This document shows positions 25,701 through 38,750 of a DNA stretch of 64,000 nt, piece after piece; position 1 is the stretch's first letter, and each line of letters begins with the position of its first letter. The DNA comes from Ascaris suum (lineage: Eukaryota > Nematoda > Chromadorea > Rhabditida > Ascarididae): NCBI GenBank assembly GCA_013433145.1, contig CM024176.1:7984520-8048519 (forward strand), in the 5' to 3' direction. The position numbers were made by a program, and so were the translations under genes. Under the pieces are notes generated by a model that worked only from the letters and a program-made list of their open reading frames with translations, was not told where the DNA came from and ran no database searches.

Positions 25701-28637
25701 TTGTCAGCAGTGATAGGTGGTTCTTAGTCGGTTTTTGTTGTAATGGAAGAAGCCGCATTTGAAATTGTTCATTGCAGTGCTGTTATTCTCCTTCTTTTCC
25801 TTTATTTTTTCCATATTTTACTCATTTTTCTAGGCTAACGTTTGCCTGTGATTAATTGATAGCTCTCAAAAAAATGTTTTTACATGAGGAAATCGAAATT
25901 TGAGCCGTTAGTTTTGCCAGCGGTGGTCATATTTCAGTTATCTACAAAGAATGAGCTATGCCCTGCAAGAGTGATTGATGAAAATATTGCAATATGTCGC
26001 AACTGTTCTTTAAAACGTATGAAATTTTTGATTATTTCCGTATTTCTTTGCAAAGTTTTGAATTGCTTTTGTTGTTTCCTTAAAATTTGAGCGCAATTTG
26101 CTCAGGAAATTCACACCTTTCCGGTTGACCAGCAATTAGCTGCAGTTTGACGACAGCAGGAAGGAGATGTGGGAAAATGGTGCCCATATGTAGCTACAAT
26201 ATCTGACCGCCTTAAAAAGATGAACTGCTCCAGATCAATAACTTAGCCTCTCAGTGTTCATATGCATCCAAAATTGTTCTTTTCGATTTTTTCTTCAAAA
26301 AGTGATAAGTAGTAGACTTCACATTTCTTCATCGGCGCGTTCTTTACAGAAGTTCTGCTGTTCACTGTTTTCTCATTTCTAAAACGCAACATTTGGATAA
26401 AGAGTGCATCTATATGCCAGCTCTAAAGCCATCCACGTTTCGATTATCTAACCACAGTACAATATATGTGATTTGTACATACTAGAGCTATCTTTAGCGG
26501 TGAGGTGTGGGGGAGGGGGAGGGCGAGTAAATAGGCTGGACGGAAGTATAAAGAATTAGAATTAATACTTGTCTTGGGATTATGTATTGTCTGATGCAGT
26601 TATTATTTCAACTCATGGCTGTTTTCGTTTCTGTGTTCTACTTTCACTTAAAGCGATGTTTCGTTTCGTTGTGTAATACTGGCTTGAAAGAAATGCGGCT
26701 AATGCGCCTTTTCTTCCTTCTATGCATAGAAATTATCAAAGTGCTGCTCATGCTTGCAGGATAAGTTGCACATAGAAGTGCTAAATGGGAACTCTCGAGA
26801 GAGCGAAAATTCTGTTGACTATTCCTCATATTTGGAAGAGGGCGGACTTAGTCCACCTATGGTTATTGCATCGACCTTAGGTTCGACAACAGAACACTAA
26901 TTGTTCCCTTGCCCTGACATAACTGAGAGAAATGTCGTTGCTTTAAAGGAAGGTCTCGTCTACGCCGTCGAATTCTCTCCGAGATCAGGTCGTGATCTGC
27001 TGAATGTGGCCAAGAAACGTCCGAATATAATCCCTATTGTGGAGGACGCACGACATCCGCACAAATATCGAATGCTTGTCGGTACGCTTTGTTTCCCGAG
27101 CGAGTCACTTCCAAACGTTTGGAAAAATTCTCTGTTTATGTTGTTATATTGCTTTAGGGCACCGGAACTACAAAAGGGGTAGTTTTTATACGTTCACTCT
27201 GCTTCTAAAATTTTTTAATGCGTTAAATTTGGGATTAGTTCAAGATGTTTTAGTGCATCAACTAAAAAACGTATGTTGCATTAGCTGTCTGAAATATTAT
27301 GTTCTTTAAAAGAAGAGGTAATGAATAAGCTTGGTCGATGGCAAGCTGCTTGATTTCCAGGGATGGTCGACACGATATTCTCGGATGTGGCGCAACCTGA
27401 TCAAGCCCGTATCGTAGCGCTCAACGCGCGTTATTTCCTGAAGAATGGAGGGCATGCCGTCATCTCAATTAAGGTTGCTATTGTCTGCGCGTTAGTAGGC
27501 ACAGATCAGGAGTTATTGAGAGAAGAGGGTGTTGTGCTGTGTTATGGGTGACGAGAGGGGTGAATCAGGTAGAAAAACTGATGCAGCCGTCTTATTTATT
27601 AACGAAGAATGCCGTCCATAAAAGGGTGACGCAGTTTCCTCCTGGCGTTTTATATCGGCAGTGGAAAAAATACCATTACTCGCATCGTGCAACCTTCGGT
27701 CTCAGCGTTGCATTTGCAACTTGAATTTCGAATCGACATACGCAGCCGGATGTGCGAAAATTCCTTCGTGATGAGATCTGTCCATCTATTGGGTAGGTGA
27801 CGGATCAAAGAACAAGTATTAGTGCAATGGAGTTTCGTGTACTTAAAATCGAGGAGCAAGAATTTGACAAAATGTTTGAACAAAGGCACCTTTTTGTTAG
27901 ATTTCGAGTTGGAACTTCGCTTTCAGTCTCGCTTCTTAGTGTATCATTCAAAGCGCACAATATGGCAGCTTTACAATGTTCTGGCAAACGCTTTGAAATT
28001 ACAGCCTAGATTTGACGCTAGGGCTCGTGTTTCGGGAAGCGTTGTGTATGAGATCTAGCCTAGTTGTTTGGTTTTAAAAAGTCTAGCAGTCAGTTTGCAG
28101 CAGAGTGAATGGGAGGAGGCGGTTTTTGGCATGTTGGAGGGTATTTGATGGTAGAGATGGTGTGGATTCGAACTCCTTGGAAATGCTCGGTAGTTGCTGG
28201 CTGGGACAGCGCGTCCTTTTTTGTTATTATTTTTGAGTGCGATTAGCCTTTATCATTTGTAAAATAGGTTGCTTGTAATCGAAGATGTTTTGTTGTTGGG
28301 AAAAGGAAAGCGTCTTTTGCGAAGGCAAATGTTTTAGGGGTGATAGCGTTTGATAGACGATATTAAGCAGGACATTTTCCATCAGAGCCATAGTTCGGAG
28401 AGAATGATTGGATGGAGTGCATTTTCCCAGTTTAAATGGTTGGAAGTTTCTGGTTGTTTGCAGGCGAATTGCGTTGATTCGACGGCAGAACCGGAGGCGG
28501 TGTTCGCTGGAGAGGTGAACAAATTGAAAGAGGAGAAGTTCAAACCCCGTGAACAAGTTACATTGGAGCCATACGAACGGGATCATGCTGTCGTCGTTGC
28601 CGAATATCGACCTAAGAAGAAGAGTGCTGCTTCATAG
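19729..28637 (+). CDS. fib-1: Fibrillarin, rRNA 2'-O-methyltransferase
   Basis: Nine exons: 19729-19756, 20781-20837, 22819-22860, 23753-23885, 24718-24833, 25364-25632, 26949-27081, 27361-27473 and 28464-28637. They total 1065 bases and 354 codons, all junctions GT-AG and in frame; C. elegans FIB-1 is 352 residues and also starts MGRPEF. Residues 10-110 form the Gly/Arg-rich domain (repeated RGGFGDRGG and SPRGGRG units), a target for arginine methylation and nucleolar phase behaviour. Residues 115-350 form the methyltransferase: [15 protein letters not shown]-binding LGAASGTT near 199-205, VYAVEFS near 219-225, [12 protein letters not shown] near 245-256, FSDVAQPDQ near 266-274 and GGHAVISIK near 289-297. 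With Nop56, Nop58 and Snu13 it forms box C/D snoRNPs that methylate rRNA in the nucleolus. Introns reach about 2 kb. No canonical AATAAA closely follows the stop. Confidence 0.97.
21988..22002 (+). repeat. Homopolymer run of 15 G in a fib-1 intron
   Basis: An uninterrupted G15 run lies inside the second fib-1 intron and is flanked by further G-rich sequence (GGGGA before, AGG after). Such a run can fold into a G-quadruplex and is prone to length error in sequencing and assembly. Confidence 0.9.
23735..23752 (+). other. Optional 18-base extension of fib-1 exon 4 (tandem acceptor)
   Basis: Two acceptors precede exon 4: TTTTGAG ending at 23734 and TTCTGCAG ending at 23752. Both give the same phase. 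Using the upstream site would add six residues (F-G-G-S-A-G) that match the local Gly-rich composition. The downstream CAG is the stronger acceptor, so the extension would be minor or historical. Confidence 0.4.
26509..26523 (+). repeat. Short G-tract cluster in a fib-1 intron
   Basis: Three G-tracts of five, five and three bases are separated by single A bases, with GG doublets just upstream, in the intron after exon 6. This could form a G-quadruplex on the non-template strand; no function is shown. Confidence 0.6.
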
Positions 28638-29949
28638 ATCATTGAGTTGTTGTTTGCATATAGCTAGGGAAGGGGGAGAGAGAAGGTGTTTTGGTAGAAA
28701 TGGACACAGCAATATTAAACCATAATGATTAAAGGAAGTTTGGACAGAAATGTCGCTTTCTGTTCTTTTTTTCTCCTAGCTTTTGTGCAGATTTTTCGAG
28801 AGAATTGTGGAATTGAGCTCTTTCGAATTTGGATTGCTGATTTTTTAGCGTTCGATGAATCTTAGAACATTCGATGTGCTCCGTATTTCCTCTAATATTT
28901 CTCTTATTTGGCCTCAAACGTTTCTTCTTTTCTTATGTCTATCTCTCGCATCGTTTCTGTGGGGCGACGTCGTACTACCTAATGTTCCACAGTGATAATG
29001 GTAAGTAGTGTTTGTGAGTGGCGGCATAGCGGGGGGATTGGCACGGGGAATTGAAGGTGTTGATGCTTTAAAGAAGAAACCGCAACCATTGATATAATTT
29101 GATATCTTGATAACCATTCGTTATTGAGCAATCTATGATTTCCGCTTTTCATAAGAAAGAACGACAATAGGAGGGGAACAAAGGGTATACGATGATGTGA
29201 TGTGGTGTGGATGGCAAAAACTGTAAGAGTTATTAAGCTTTGGAGGGGGTTTCCATCGTTCGTCAAAGCAAAATTGAAGGTTGAGAGAGGAGATCGTCGA
29301 AGTGTGGTGCAGCTGCAGAGGAGGATGGTTGAGTGTAATGCGATGTTCAATAAGGCCTTCCATACCAGTTGAATTTCTCGTTTGCCTCTGTTGTTGTTGA
29401 ATTGTTTGTTATGCTGCGTCAGTATCGACGATGTGCACCAATTTGTTGACGTTACAGATTCTGATTCATTGCAAGTTTCATTAATAAACGTTATGTTTCG
29501 TTTACTGAAAAAGCATGCAGAGTATACAAAAGCATGGTATATTGTAAATGGAACAGGAAGCAAAGTTTGCAAGCGGCAATTGGTATTTCCTATAAGTCGA
29601 CTTTTTTACTGACTCGGGAGCTGGACTCGGCATACTGCAAAACAAATCAAAGGGATCACTGCTTTAATTTTCAGAAGGCGGAATCACTAGGGCTCGATCC
29701 CTTTTCCCGTATTTGTCGCCATGAACTACCGCTGGTTTCGCTTCATCTCGGTGCCAGGATAATGATCTGTCAAGAAGCACTGTTCCTAATATTGGTTCGA
29801 ACGCCTCCTAATTCACGGATAGCCCTTTAAACGCCCACTGGTTTCGATCGGGAAGCCTATATGGTCGAGAAGGTCCAGTACCATTCATGGATATCGATGA
29901 CTTCACTGTATCGCCCCGAATGACAGGTGCCGTTCACTGAATTAAATAA
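28638..29949. other. fib-1 3' flank without recognised gene
   Basis: The stretch begins with the fib-1 3' untranslated region. The nearest polyadenylation-like motif is a TATTAAA-type sequence near 28714. A 197-codon open frame on the minus strand (28979-29572) is the longest in the window, but it is Ser/Thr/Leu-rich, matches no family I know and lacks convincing splice context. I treat it as chance. Confidence 0.5.
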
Positions 29950-30470
29950 GCGGATGTGGTAGCATGAGTATTAGTTAGTGCTATAAGCAATGCTGTGGTG
30001 GCGCTGGAGTTACTGTCACTGCTAGCAAGTAAAAACAGTGGTGGTGGTTACATCAATAAATGCTGCTGCTCGTGCCGCTAGTGTCAGCATTACTGGCAAG
30101 TAGCATTGTTGCTAGCAGCAATAAAAACCCTTTGATTGGTTCACCGCTGTTACTGGATAGTAGCACCGTTGAATGGTATCGGTCACAAGTAATCACTGTC
30201 GGTAGCATTCTCTAACACTAGCATTTACTAGGTAGTTCCTACTACTGCTAGTAGTGCCAGTTGCGGCAACTAGTGTATACTGGTAATAGTGGTGGTGATA
30301 GTAATGATCATAAGTGTAGTACTGCGCGGTAATGCTAGTTCTCATAGTAAGACTGCTAACTAATGGAGATACGGGAATTACCAATATTGCCGTTACGACA
30401 AACGCCATCGGCTGCACTAGCAATGGCATTAGGTAGCACTGGTAGTGATAAGTGATAGCTGATGACAAGT
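29950..30470. repeat. Degenerate triplet-rich low-complexity tract
   Basis: About 500 bases dominated by imperfect runs of AGT, ACT, GCT, GCA and GTG triplets, for example GTGGTGGTGATAGTAATGAT, AGTAGCACCGTTG and CTACTACTGCTAGTAGTG. The units are too diverged for a clean period. It looks like an old trinucleotide expansion that has decayed by point mutation. Short open frames within it on the minus strand are compositional artefacts. Confidence 0.7.
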
Positions 30471-33400
30471 GGAAGTACCAAAGAATTATGCCCTATATAG
30501 CAGTAAGCAGCACTGCTTGAACAACTCGCGGTTGTCTCCCTCATACTCAACGGGATCTTCAAAGAACACAGAAAGAAGAGAGGCGGAGCTGGGGTCGATC
30601 AGCGGGGTTTCGCATCGCCACGCCGTCTTGTTACGGGAATCGTGGCTTCGTAGGGACCGGCAACGACACTTCCTGCCCACGATTTGAAACGAACAAACAA
30701 CCAAACAAAATAAACATAATAAGGAAACGATGAATAGAACATATTTACAGAGCAGTTTACATTTAATTTGAAGGGGCCTATGAAAGGTACACATTGTACA
30801 CTGCCTCCATCCTTATCCCTTCTCATGTACCTTCGAAATTTCGCTCACACAACCTTAATAAGCCACCTGCAAGTAAAAACCATGCATAGTCGCCAGTTTA
30901 GTTTTATGAGATCTCAGATAGGTTCTTAGTTTCACTGCCGAATCTGCACATCGGATTGATTTTCTACAGAGCGCTAACACTGAGATATTAAATGTGCAAT
31001 GGTATTGTCGTCATCTAATTATCCAAACGAGGATTTCTGTTGTGTCAGTTGAATGATCGAACAGTTTCCCGTTTCTGGGTTATAATCAGTATCAGTAGTA
31101 TTATGACTTCACTAATACCAGCATCAAATAAATACGTTGATGCAACAAAAAGGAGTTTGATATATTTGTCACTTCCACTGAACCATTTGTCACCATTGTT
31201 ACTTTCTTACAAGAGCTTTTGAAAGGTAAGGCAGCACTAGATATGCTTTATATGGGCCGAACTTTGCTCACTGTTATATTGCTGCCAGATGCGAAGGAAG
31301 TTTTATGAGGCGCTAGAAGCATTGTTCCATGATTATCGCGGCGGCTCAAATCGCACCGTAAATTTCGGTAGTTTAAAGCTGCATCAATAATTAGATTTCT
31401 GGATTGTTCGGTTCGCTGACTTAGCGTGCGGGGGCGTTTTCAATCCACGCTCTACTTTGTACTTCTATCCTATTGTTCCAACAAAAGAACTGATTTTAAC
31501 GCTCATGGGCTGGAGACTGCGTCTGTAGTACAAATGTACAGTCTTACATGGGGACCAAAGAAAGTCTCGCAAATAAATTTGTCCCAAACGTTCGAGCAGC
31601 TATACAACGGAACGATTAGCTTCTTTTATCGCATAGCGTCGGTTGGATGGCCAAAACTCATGGAAATTTCTGTGGGTGTGGGCGAGGAATTGAAATACAG
31701 ATCAATTGATCCAATTTGCCTGAGACATGCAGCGTGGCTGCAAAAGATGGGAATGTGTTGATCAGGATTTGCAAAATGCTTCTTCAATGAGCTTGACGTT
31801 AACGATGTACCGCTTGTCATCTTCCACATGGCTATAGTTCATAAGGATAGGAATTTCCTCAAACAAGTTGTACTGCTCAGCTCTTTAACGCAGGAGAATC
31901 CCTCTGTCAGTCTTGTTTATTGGAGTCCTCACAAGCATATAATCATATATAAATCCCCCTTCATTAAGCAAGGCTCAGCAACATGAACGTCGTCAGTTAG
32001 CAGCGAAATTGAGGAAGCACAGAGAAACCACTCTCGTGCACACTTTATCATATATCGTAAATGAATTATTCAGTGATCGCAGAGAACAGTTGAAGTTTCT
32101 AATGGGGAAGTGTTAGCCGAAGTTCATTCACTAATGAATGCGAAAAATTCATTGACAAGTGAAATCCCAAAAAATTTCCACCCGTTCGGGAGCCAGCCCG
32201 CGCCAACGATGCGTTTGTTCGCTCAATTAGACAATAATGCCTTTCCAGTCTCTGCGAGCGGCTAGATCAAGTCGATATAGTGTACTCTATATGCTTTATC
32301 TGTAATAATTTGAGTGGCCTCGGACCGCTTCACTGGTTTTCAAGACCTGATATTATTACAACGACGGAGAGATCGCTTGAAAATGATAACGGCGATTCGC
32401 TGATTTCCGTTAAGCTGTTATATTATCCTTTTTATAGCGACCGACTTCCTCCTCATCACTCTCGAGCATTTCGACCATTTTATGTCGAGTCGTGGAATTC
32501 TCCTTTTCATTGTGGGCTTAAAGCTGCTAAAACTGTTAAAAGAGAAGCGCCACTGACTTACCATCCATAATCACTCAAAATTCTAAAGTCAACAAATACA
32601 CTTCTATATGTATCAAATCATTTCGATTGTCATTTTATTTTTATGTTTGATGGTACACATAGCGGTAATATTAACTTCTTACGACTGTTCAGAAGGAGCG
32701 TTTATTTTTTCGATTGCAACTACTCGTTTTGGATTGACTTCATTATACACCTCGCAATAATGGTCGCACCTCCTTCGCTAATTTTTTAAATTAGAATTTC
32801 TATTGAGTGAATGACTGAAGTCATAATGACGTTCCTATGACAGACTAAATAATGAAACACTGAAAAAACATTTACTATATATTCAATAACAAATGTGGAA
32901 TTCGTTCGAGAAATTCCAACAATCGGAATGAAATAAAATTGCAGTTTTAGTAGTAGCGTTACCGGCTTTATCAATTCTAAGGTGATGGCCATTTGGTCGA
33001 ATAGCAAACGTTCCTTCTTCCATGATAGATGATTAAAAATTTTTTCAAAAGCTTTCTCAGAGTTCAATTGCACAGCGGATTGCTTACTCGGAATACGCTT
33101 ACGATAATGTAATAAAATTAACGCGAAAAGGACATTGCAAGGCCTATTCCACTGTTTCCATAATTGCGTCAGTTTGCAGCTGTATTTCGGATGCCCTCTT
33201 AGGGTGATTTGCTAAGTCTCTTACTGAGGAAGATCTAACAAACTGTTCGTTCATTTGTGTTGAAGTATTCATCAACATACTCGCTTCTAAGAACATTAAG
33301 TGGAAACAAAACTTCTGGTGGTTTTCCATTTCCAAGCAATGTTTCGTTTGTTTATTTTTACGGAAGTGGAGAGGCTTCTTGATGAACAGATTTTTCCGGA

Positions 33401-36400
33401 ACTAGCTTTTTTCCTTATTTTATGCAGTTTTCCGTTTTTGAATAAATAACTGCAATCGCATTTAAATAATTGCCACCCTGCATGAATATGTCTGTATGTG
33501 CACATTTGCCAGTCTTTCCGCATTCAAAATTGAAATACTGAGTTGCTATCAATGCCAAACATTCATATTTTCAGGACCAAATGTTCATATTTCTTAAGAT
33601 TACAATCAAATTTTCCTTCAGTATTTTGCTTGACCAAGCAACCATTGTAAGCAGTACTCGCTTATTCGCCCGGATAAAGTACATTCGAAATGTTTTGCAA
33701 CATTGCATCATCCAGAATTGTTTCGCGACGTTGATTGGTCATTGATCAGGAGTTCGGTATTAATCGCAATAATGAGAATGGGGATATTTTGCGCTGAAAT
33801 TTTTGGTATTTCCTTTGCCTCATTCCCTTAGCTGCTCATCGCTTTAGCTGGAAAAATCAGCTTTTTTTTGTCGATGCTCTTTTCTTTTTCCTATCAAGAC
33901 TAGACGAAATTGTCAGCGCATTCTTGAGCTAATGAGAGCAACTGCTAATGGATCCCAACTCGGAACCAATCTCTTGAGGCTTTCAATTTTCTATTATCAA
34001 TCCAATCGTAAACATTCCATCGCATCCGAAGGAAAATGTAAAAGAAAATAGAGTTGAGAGATCTACTCATGATGCTTCCATGACCAAGAATTTGCACTTC
34101 ATCCTCGTCAACTTAGAAAATTTTGTCATCACTTGCGAAGCTCTTCGAAGATACTTGCCTCTGGTTTCTCAGTCGTAACAGTTTATGACGTCATACAGTG
34201 TTTCCTCAGGAATCATCGAAAGTCTGCACAAGAAAGTTGATTATCGATGCATGGACCAATAACTTCAAGAAAGTTGCTCACGAACGGCTTTAGGTCGAAC
34301 TTCAATGGGTTACTCAACGCTGTTGGTGGATGGAGCCTGGAGAGTGCAGAAAAAGAAACACTTTTTAAAAAGGTGATCGATGATAGACTCTGGCAAAAAT
34401 GGGTTGAAAGTACCGCACTGCAGATGCGCGAAAATGTAGGATACTCAATACCTTTGGTGATCGGACATTGTCGAAATACCTTACAGGAGTTATTTGCAAC
34501 TTCAGCAGCTGTTAACTTCCTCGCTTGCTTCCATCGTTTATTCATTTATTCACAGGTTATGTCTATTTCGATAAACTACGACTGTTTTTTGCACTGTACA
34601 ATGGTATACCTCCTTTAGCCCTCTATTCATTTCGTTGGTTGAAATTAATTATACACGTATCGCTTAGTCGTCAACATATACGTTTTCGTTCCAGTTCACT
34701 TTATTCTTCGAAGCCAATTTCCAATGAGATGTCGATCTGCATGCGAAGTCACTTGATCCTAAAATATAGAATTTAAAAGTTTGAATTAAAATTACTTAAA
34801 GAAGAAGTGGTCTGGTGACTTTGCGATCAACAGCCACTGGCGACCGGCTGATCTGATAGCCAGCTGTCTGATTAACGACCAACAGATTCAACGACCAACA
34901 GTTGTCAAGTTATTCTGCAACTCATTTGTGCATTTATTTAATTTGAAATCGCCTTATTGATCCCTTACTCTAAAATAGATCCATTTAGGTATTGACTTGT
35001 GGCCTTTGTTAACTCCATCATCCGTTGAAAGAAATGATGTGTATCGCTGACGGGACATGCCTTTCCCTATCTACATTGTAAATATTCATGTCTGTCTGTC
35101 TGAAAGGGTCCACCGGGAACTGCTGGAGTTAGAGTTACAGCATTTATAGCATACGGTGGGTATGACATATACTTGTAGTACAGGCTAGCCGGCTTAAAAA
35201 TCATTCCAGCCCATCAGGTTGCATCTTACAGCAGTTGAACTGAACCGCTCGGATTGCACTAGTCAATCCTTTTTAGACTTGCATAAGCGGTATTCGAATA
35301 AGTGCGCACTTTATCGAGTATTTTTATGAATTGATGAAAGATAATATGACTGGGAGATCGCAAGAGGGAGGACACCACAAAAACGCATTTCATGCAATCC
35401 TCTTCAATGCTTATTTCCATTGATTTGATTAGTTATTGATCGAGAAAAGTGATTTTATGTTTTTAACAATTTTTGGGAGGAAAAAAACGTGACGGCAGCA
35501 CATTAGTAAATTCATCTTCGAATTGACAGAGGTAATTCGTCTTTATTTGATGGCTGATCTAGGCTTTCTATTGTTAACTATACTATATATATTTGCAATT
35601 ATGACATGCTCACTGTGTGAATACATGTCTTACGTATGTGCACATCTACATATATTTTTTGGCAATGAAAATATAATGCATTATCGATTATAATGAGTGT
35701 AACCTGCAATTTCTGCTTCCATTCAGCGGCCTTCAAAGAATTGCCGTAAATTCGTTTAAATAGTTGATGTTGTCAATGTGATTAAATCTGAAAAATTTGC
35801 GATTTAGGTCGATGAAATTCGGGCTGCTTTAATTTCGATAAAGTCGGACCTTCAAAAAATTACTGGACAATTAATGTTGCGTTCTCTGTTTTGTTCTTTT
35901 CATTGAATCAACTCCGCAGTGGAGTCTTCCCATGCAATCACTCTGTTTTACACTGCAATATTTAAATTCACAAAGCTCATAGTAGAATAACTGTCAGAAA
36001 CACAGAAACGAAAATTAAAAAAAAATGAAATAATGAAATTCATCGCGAAAATATTTAAAAGATTAGCTGCAGATATGCCTTCTTGATTTTCATATTAACA
36101 CATATTGCACAACGAAGTCTGCGCGCAAATCCATTGATGCAATAGGCACTCTACGGGAATGAAGCAATCTTGCTAAACCTATGATACCATCAGTTTGATT
36201 TTGTTATAGCATAGACCGAAGAGGTAATGAATGGACAGGGTAGTGATTGGAGGGAGGGAGAGCAGGCAGGCTACAACATCGTTGGCGTGTGCGAGGGGCA
36301 TATATACATCTTACTGAATTTAGGAGAATCTTTCAACATTGCACACTAACGTGAAAACTATGGATTGTCGGGGCGGTTGTTGAATGCGACCTTGATGGGA

Positions 36401-38750
36401 CGATTTCTATCGCTTTCGTGAACACCCATTCGAGATGCTTTCACGGTCGTTCCGTCGACCTTACGTTCTCAAGGGATCCCATTTGCTATGCTTATGCGGG
36501 CTGCGTTGATCTTCTAGTCTGCCAGGACACCTGCTTCGTCTATACCTTTAAAAGTAAATGAATGGAAAAATGTTTATAGCCAGAATGGAGGTGATTGGAG
36601 AAAATGAGCATAGCTGCTCCCGTCTGCGATCCACTGAAGCTCTAATTCTCTTCTTGCTGTTACCATCTCGCCAAATTCCGTGTCAAGTGCTTTCATGATA
36701 GCACGGAAACTCCCCAAATCTTTGCTATGATCAGCTCACATGCATTGCATCGACCTTTCCTCTTACCAGCTCTTCGATGATCCCATCCCTCTGCACACTT
36801 ATTTTCAAAGTCGTCAGTGTCACAACGCAATGCAGACAAAAAATTTAGGGAAGCTTTATGAATTTTTATGCCGTACTTGCTTAGGGATGCATTGTTTACT
36901 TTTTCTGTTTTGCCTCTAGTTTGAATTCTTTCCACTGAGAAAAATGGTAAAACTAAAGGCGTTCCGATATTGGTTTCCGCAAAGTAACTGAATCTGCTTT
37001 GATGGTTTGTATTTTAATCGACTCAAAACATTCGTTTCCTGATGTCACCTTAAAGCCTGAAACAGAGTTCAGAATTCATGCACTCAAAGCATCGAGGCAT
37101 TTTTGATGGCTCGGCATCCCCCTCTTTCCTCTCCAATTTGAAACTACCTTAAGTTATTTCCAGTGGCAAAAAGATTTCAACAACGAGCAACGGTGAGTGG
37201 GCTAAACAATTCGATTGCGAGGGTGAATTTCACTTCACCTCCTACGAAAAAGTTCATTGATCCTTTGAAACTTAATACGTTACTTGCGTTGGATGCCAAC
37301 TGTGTTAGGGTGAAAGAGGACAGCAGTTAGCATCCTAGGTTTGCATTTATCAGTATTTCGAAAACGATTTTCTTTGCAAATCTAAGACATACTTTAGCCA
37401 TTTCTTTAGCCATTCAGACATCCCCCAGTGATAAGTTCTGCTAATGACAATGATAAGCTTTTATGATTAATCGACAAAAGTTACATATCCCCCTGTAAAC
37501 TATAACCTTGTATCATTTTAGTTTTCTTTATTAGGTTATGAGTGAAACTGAAAGGAGGTTCTTTTATACTGCAGAGATGTTCATGACGCAAAGAATAAAA
37601 TTTTCGCTTCTTCAATGTTCTCAGTGACTTTGTTGGCTTTTAGAGCTTTTAATGAGGGCATGTTTGCTAACGATAGCTTTAATATTCTGTCCACTTCTCA
37701 AGTGCACTGCACTTCGGATTTGTTAGTTACGTTTTCTAAGCTATTCATCGTCCTCTTTCATTTGCCACGAAGAAGTTCTTTGCGGCTATTCGCACTTCCT
37801 GTTCGTCTATTCCTGTCTCTGTAAGCGCTTCTACCCACTGTATATTTGTTTTGCGATATGTTTATAGGTACTTCAATGTGAAACGTTCTGACGTATGATA
37901 TGGAGCACTTGTATCAACAGGCTGTCGATCATGAAACTGAACACTGCCGACAGGTGTCACGAGCAGTTTTACACATCATCTCAGTGGCACTACTGCCACC
38001 GGTTTAGAGATAGTTCTTAGAGATATCTGTTGCGTATTTGTTACGCATTCTACAAGCTCTCATTTTTCTTAACTAAATGATATAGTCAAAATTTACACGG
38101 GTTTCTTCTATTAATTATTCGAGAAGTGTACTTGTATGCTGTTATTCTTGTTATGTTTTCAGGGAAATATTGTCCTTTCGCGAGTGTAATCCTGAGAAAT
38201 TGAACAAATTCGATGGATAATAGTGCGCTATTGCGATATTACTCTTGTTGATTATTAAGGTGTGTATCAGTACATCTTTGCAACAATTCTAAAAAAAAAA
38301 ACAAATCCATGCGAATAAAATTTACTGAACATAATCTACATAATAGATTAACTTTCTATATTCGACTCATCAGTTACTGTACGAACTGAACTTGAGCTAA
38401 GAGCTACGACCTAGGGAGCAAAAATTAAATTTAAGCTGATCCATCAATTTCCGTCAAAATTCTCGTGTATTTTGCAATTGATCGGACTTTCCTTCTACAT
38501 AAATGTCACAAAAAAAGATTTTTTCTAGCTACTTTTTTTGTCTGTCACATTTGTTAAATAATATGCGTAACTCTTCTGCACATTATTATTCAGTGGCATC
38601 TTTTAGTCAATGAGAGGAATTGCAAATGTTCACTTCTGTCAGCCTCTTTGTTTTTTTTTTGGGTTGAGGAGATAAACGGATGGCCGTATGCTTCGATTAT
38701 TGATTAATATAGATATCAATTAGTTTGATAGTTAAGTAGCTTAGTAATCA
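30471..38750. other. Long stretch without a confident gene
   Basis: A GC-rich patch lies at 30580-30670, unlike its surroundings. Coiled-coil-like open segments on the + strand lie at about 31969-32050 (QQHERRQLAAKLRKHRE) and at 35808-35875 (VDEIRAALISIKSDLQ, with matching acceptor and donor). A minus-strand open segment near 36600-36935 reads ALDTEFGEMVTARRELELQW in one frame. A TGTCTGTCTG-containing segment lies at about 35090. None can be joined into a convincing gene. Confidence 0.45.
35808..35875 (+). CDS. Candidate coiled-coil exon, gene unknown
   Basis: A TTTAG acceptor is followed by 22 codons (VDEIRAALISIKSDLQ, KITGQL) and a GT donor at 35876. Hydrophobic residues fall at heptad-like spacing. 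The segment is short enough to be chance. It gains some weight from similar helical segments at 31969-32050 and 39689-39791 on the same strand. Confidence 0.25.

Noticed and set aside
28160..28200. GATTCGAACTCC resembling a tRNA T-loop
   Set aside because: Only three bases pair around the loop and no anticodon arm lies at the right distance on either strand.
28979..29572. 197-codon minus-strand open frame, the longest in the window
   Set aside because: Ser/Thr/Leu-rich with no domain, signal or splice context that I recognise; one frame of this length is plausible by chance in 64 kb, and it lies in the fib-1 3' flank.
32786..33073. Minus-strand segment with NSEKAFEKIFNHLSWK, loosely like a reverse-transcriptase KAFD box
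   Set aside because: The catalytic Asp and all neighbouring boxes are missing; similarity is too slight to call an element.
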